Shown: one piece after another, positions 4,690 through 5,060 of the stretch
Position numbering within the stretch: the first letter of the stretch is position 1
Layout: each line of letters starts with the position of its first letter
NCBI GenBank assembly: GCA_964388085.1
Contig: CAYLZW010000396.1
Coordinates: forward strand, 1-5,060
Direction of reading: 5' to 3'
Origin: CAYLZW01 sp964388085
GTDB taxonomy: Bacteria; Myxococcota; UBA727; CAYLZW01
DNA length: 5,060 nucleotides
Notes under the pieces: model-generated
Databases searched by the model: none
What the model was told of the DNA's origin: nothing
Seen by the model: only the letters and a program-made list of their open reading frames with translations
Made by a program: the position numbers and the translations under genes

Positions 4690-5060
4690 CTAGGGGTGCG
4701 CCGGCAGCCGGCGCGCGGCGTCGCCCAGCTCGGCGGCGCGCCACAGGTACCAGCTCGCGACGGTGCGGAAGGGCCTCCACTTCGTGCCGTGCTTCTCGAG
4801 GGTCGCCTTGTCCGGCAGCGCGCGCTTCCGGAACGCGACCGCGTAGCCCTTGCGCAGACCAAGATCATCGAGGGGGAGGATGTCCGGGCGGCCGAGGCGG
4901 AACATGAGCAGCATCTGTGCGGTCCATCGCCCGATCCCGCGCACCTGCGTGAGCCGGGCGACGATGGCCTCGTCGTCCATCGAGTGCGTGTCGGCGAGCG
5001 TCGGGAGCGAGCCTTCGCGCGCCCGGTGGGCGAGGTCCTTCAGCGCGAGCGCCTTGGCGC
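4690..5060 (-). CDS. AlkA-type DNA-3-methyladenine glycosylase, C-terminal part (5' end outside window)
   Basis: The frame stays open from the stop at 4690 to the right edge, so the true start lies outside; the ATG at 4980 is internal. The visible 122 or so residues run AKALALKDLAHRA, then GSLPTLADT, then the helix-hairpin-helix LTQVRGIGRWTAQMLLMF, then RPDILPLDDLGLRKG, and near the end KWRPFRTVASWYLWRA. This is the classic order of the HhH-GPD superfamily, AlkA branch. Codons for the Asp pair (LPLDD) lie at 4864-4869, the position of the catalytic aspartate in this family. Known role: removal of alkylated purines such as 3-methyladenine from DNA as the first step of base excision repair. The C-terminal end is complete. 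Whether an AlkA N-terminal domain is present cannot be seen. It converges on the GNAT gene. Confidence 0.93.
   Translation of the reverse strand, partial: AKALALKDLAHRAREGSLPTLADTHSMDDEAIVARLTQVRGIGRWTAQMLLMFRLGRPDILPLDDLGLRKGYAVAFRKRALPDKATLEKHGTKWRPFRTVASWYLWRAAELGDAARRLPAHP

Noticed and set aside
1..5060. tRNA, rRNA, CRISPR, insertion sequence or integrase signals
   Set aside because: I saw no cloverleaf-like element, regular spaced repeats, transposase motifs or terminal inverted repeats with target duplications; coding regions fill nearly all of the window.

Overview
This 5.06 kb window is uniformly G+C rich (roughly 65-70% wherever I counted by hand) and strongly biased to G/C at third codon positions, so long spurious antisense frames are common. 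The gene content (a CcdA-thioredoxin fusion, a DUF6178-like protein, a TetR regulator, an AlkA-type glycosylase and an AbiEii-like nucleotidyltransferase) suggests a large-genome Myxococcota bacterium such as a Polyangiales or Sandaracinaceae member. This is an inference from composition and families; no marker gene confirms it.

Layout. Positions 2-670 (+) hold the 3' part of a DsbD/CcdA-like thiol-disulfide transporter fused to a periplasmic thioredoxin domain. It converges on a minus-strand block of three genes, read from right to left: a class I SAM-dependent methyltransferase (3388-2759), a TetR-family regulator (2693-2052) and a large uncharacterised DUF6178-like protein (2055-700). The last two overlap by four bases (ATGA) and form a translationally coupled pair. 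A near-perfect palindrome (2694-2716) abuts the TetR start codon and is the obvious candidate autoregulatory operator; a TTGACA box lies just upstream.

Positions 3389-3544 form the only substantial intergenic stretch. It lies between the divergent methyltransferase and nucleotidyltransferase genes and contains a 9-bp perfect hairpin, an imperfect direct repeat and a sharp A+T-rich trough. A possible 41-codon ORF runs through it and overlaps the next gene's TTG start by four bases. The plus-strand pair that follows is an orphan AbiEii-like nucleotidyltransferase (3545-4090) with an atypical C-terminal half, and a RimJ/RimL-like GNAT acetyltransferase (4100-4651). The window ends in the C-terminal part of an AlkA-type DNA glycosylase on the minus strand (4690 to beyond the edge).

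Most of the window is ordinary chromosomal gene content. The parts most worth a second look are the TetR/DUF6178 coupled unit with its operator, and the 3.4-4.1 kb region, where an orphan and possibly rearranged toxin-like nucleotidyltransferase sits behind an unusual A+T-rich leader. I found no RNA genes, CRISPR array, transposase or integrase.
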